Source of the DNA: Chitinophagaceae bacterium
GTDB lineage: Bacteria > Bacteroidota > Bacteroidia > Chitinophagales > Chitinophagaceae
Reading direction: 5' to 3'
Length of the DNA: 64,000 bases
Assembly: GCA_023229465.1 (NCBI GenBank)
Contig: JALNZE010000001.1
Coordinates: 248,001 to 312,000 of the forward strand
Positions 63,047 through 64,000 of this stretch are shown piece by piece. The notes below the pieces were generated by a model that did not search any database, was not told the DNA's origin, and saw only the letters and a program-made list of their open reading frames with translations. The translations under genes and the position numbers were made by a program. Position 1 is the stretch's first letter. Each line of letters starts with the position of its first letter.

Positions 63047-63700
63047 ATGCAGCTAGTAGTTAAAGCCAATGCACAGCAAAAAGAAAGCTTTCTCGCCAGG
63101 GGTATTCCCAGGGGCATAGACATTTGCTGGCTATCCGATACTATGCCGATACCTGCCGCGGATGCTTATTTCGACCTGCTTTTTGAAGAAGAGGGACCGG
63201 CTTTTTTAACCCTGCCGGATAAGCCTGTTTTTATAAATGCTGTTATCGAAACAACAGAAAACCTGCCATCTAACAGCATTCGTATCAATGCATGGAATGG
63301 TTTTATGGAAAGAGACAGGATTGAAATTGCCTCTGCAAACTTACCTGCCAACAGCGAAAAATCGGAGCTGCTTAAAAAAGCAACTACTATTTTAGACAGA
63401 TTAGGATGGGCCCATATAGTAGTGCCGGATATACCCGGCATGATAGCTGCAAGGGTGATTGCCATGATTGTGAATGAAGCTTATTTTGCATTAGCCGATG
63501 AAGTCAGTACCAAAGTTTCCATTGATACCGCCATGAAATTAGGCACCCATTACCCTTATGGCCCTTTTGAATGGAGCGAGAAAATTGGCGTACATAAAAT
63601 CTATGCCCTGTTGCATAAACTGAATGAAACCGACACCCGTTACACCCCCGCCCCCAACCTCCAAAAAGAAGCCTCCCAAAATAACCCGGTAAACCAATAA
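63047..63700 (+). CDS. short 3-hydroxyacyl-CoA dehydrogenase-like protein (C-terminal domain)
   Basis: This 217-residue protein's second half matches the C-terminal domain of 3-hydroxyacyl-CoA dehydrogenases: PDIPGMIAARVIAMIVNEAY, ALADEVSTKVSID, and TAMKLGTHYPYGPFEWSEKI. The first 110 residues lack the GxGxxG NAD motif and look like a shrunken, altered Rossmann part, so dehydrogenase activity is doubtful. A binding or regulatory role is possible. It ends seven bases before tsaB, so the two are probably co-transcribed. Confidence 0.8.
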   Translation: MQLVVKANAQQKESFLARGIPRGIDICWLSDTMPIPAADAYFDLLFEEEGPAFLTLPDKPVFINAVIETTENLPSNSIRINAWNGFMERDRIEIASANLPANSEKSELLKKATTILDRLGWAHIVVPDIPGMIAARVIAMIVNEAYFALADEVSTKVSIDTAMKLGTHYPYGPFEWSEKIGVHKIYALLHKLNETDTRYTPAPNLQKEASQNNPVNQ

Positions 63701-63707
63701 ACCAAAA

Positions 63708-64000
63708 ATGCCCCTCCTCCTCCACATAGATACCGCCACAGCGCATGCCAGCGTTTGCCTAAGCGAAGGTGCAACCATTTTGGGGTTGGTTGAGAGTGAT
63801 GAACAGAAGAACCATGCTTCCTTTATACAACCTGCCATTCAGCAATTGATGGCCAATAGCCCTTATTCGCTGAATCAACTGGATGCGATTGCTGTTACAG
63901 CCGGGCCGGGTAGTTATACGGGCCTGCGGGTAGGGCTTGCCTCGGCAAAAGGAATCTGCTATGCTTTAGATAAGCCCCTGATTATGGTAAATACCCTGGA
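63708..64000 (+). CDS. tsaB: tRNA threonylcarbamoyladenosine synthesis protein TsaB (5' part)
   Basis: The frame opens with MPLLLHIDTATAHASVCLSE and runs off the window after 97 complete codons. LHIDTATAHASVCL is the ASKHA phosphate-1 motif, and VTAGPGSYTGLRVGLASAKG is the TsaB signature. TsaB works with TsaD and TsaE to place threonylcarbamoyl on A37 of ANN-decoding tRNAs. The start is the only ATG near and lies seven bases after the previous gene. Confidence 0.95.
   Translation, partial: MPLLLHIDTATAHASVCLSEGATILGLVESDEQKNHASFIQPAIQQLMANSPYSLNQLDAIAVTAGPGSYTGLRVGLASAKGICYALDKPLIMVNTL

Noticed and set aside
1..64000. tRNA, rRNA and CRISPR arrays
   Set aside because: I looked through the gene gaps for cloverleaf 3' ends, conserved rRNA words and regularly spaced repeats and found none; a covariance-model scan would be decisive.

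Overview
The window looks like chromosome from a member of the Bacteroidota, most likely family Chitinophagaceae. The signs are promoters of the TTTG / TAnnTTTG type, a type IX secretion CHU_C sorting domain, Bacteroidota-restricted families (DUF4290, DUF5686, DUF5916, 2TM, MG2/TonB-plug proteins), the rplM-rpsI-rpsB-tsf gene order, and several families of short intergenic word repeats. No rRNA, tRNA or CRISPR array was found by eye. Placement below phylum is inference.

Layout. 1-10.3 kb: end of an unknown gene, a secreted amidohydrolase, two large sensor kinases, a long-chain acyl-CoA synthetase, a 2TM protein, a TPR protein and a DUF1015 protein. 10.4-18.1 kb: a compact minus-strand operon that makes inositol lipids. 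It runs TetR, myo-inositol-phosphate synthase, PgpA-like phosphatase, GtrA membrane protein, DUF5686 outer-membrane protein, phosphatidylinositol-phosphate synthase fused to DUF4833, and an AUR1-like inositol phosphorylceramide synthase. 18.1-19.9 kb: serC and DUF502. 20.1-26.9 kb: a TetR-controlled RND efflux operon (tetR-tolC-adaptor-pump) with a clear operator in its promoter, followed by a broken AIM24-family gene. 27.2-35.1 kb: DUF5916 barrel, methionine aminotransferase, MG2/TonB-plug protein, TolC, pyrH. 35.2-38.2 kb: a T9SS-sorted IgGFc-binding-like protein and an apparently frameshifted cysteine-rich GG-leader peptide joined to a degenerate C39-like domain; both sit between pyrH and tsf. 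38.4-41.4 kb: tsf-rpsB-rpsI-rplM. 41.7-48.2 kb: housekeeping genes (amidohydrolase, recO, desaturase, pheS, DUF4290, murA). 48.2-59.7 kb: a MacAB-TolC-type export operon (adaptor, ATPase, two permeases, TolC) facing an NtrC-like regulator and its kinase, with a candidate sigma-54 promoter and tandem operators between them. 59.7-61.6 kb: a small accessory patch with a HigA antitoxin scrap, a MerC-like protein, an orphan signal peptide, a stem-loop and a truncated IS110 transposase. 61.6-64 kb: aldose epimerase, RidA, a short 3-hydroxyacyl-CoA dehydrogenase-like protein and the start of tsaB.

The most interesting items are the inositol-lipid operon, with its DUF4833 fusion and two embedded membrane proteins of unexplained role; the broken cysteine-rich peptide locus; the sigma-54/tandem-operator architecture of the export operon; and short word repeats that have entered coding sequence, including the essential gene pheS.
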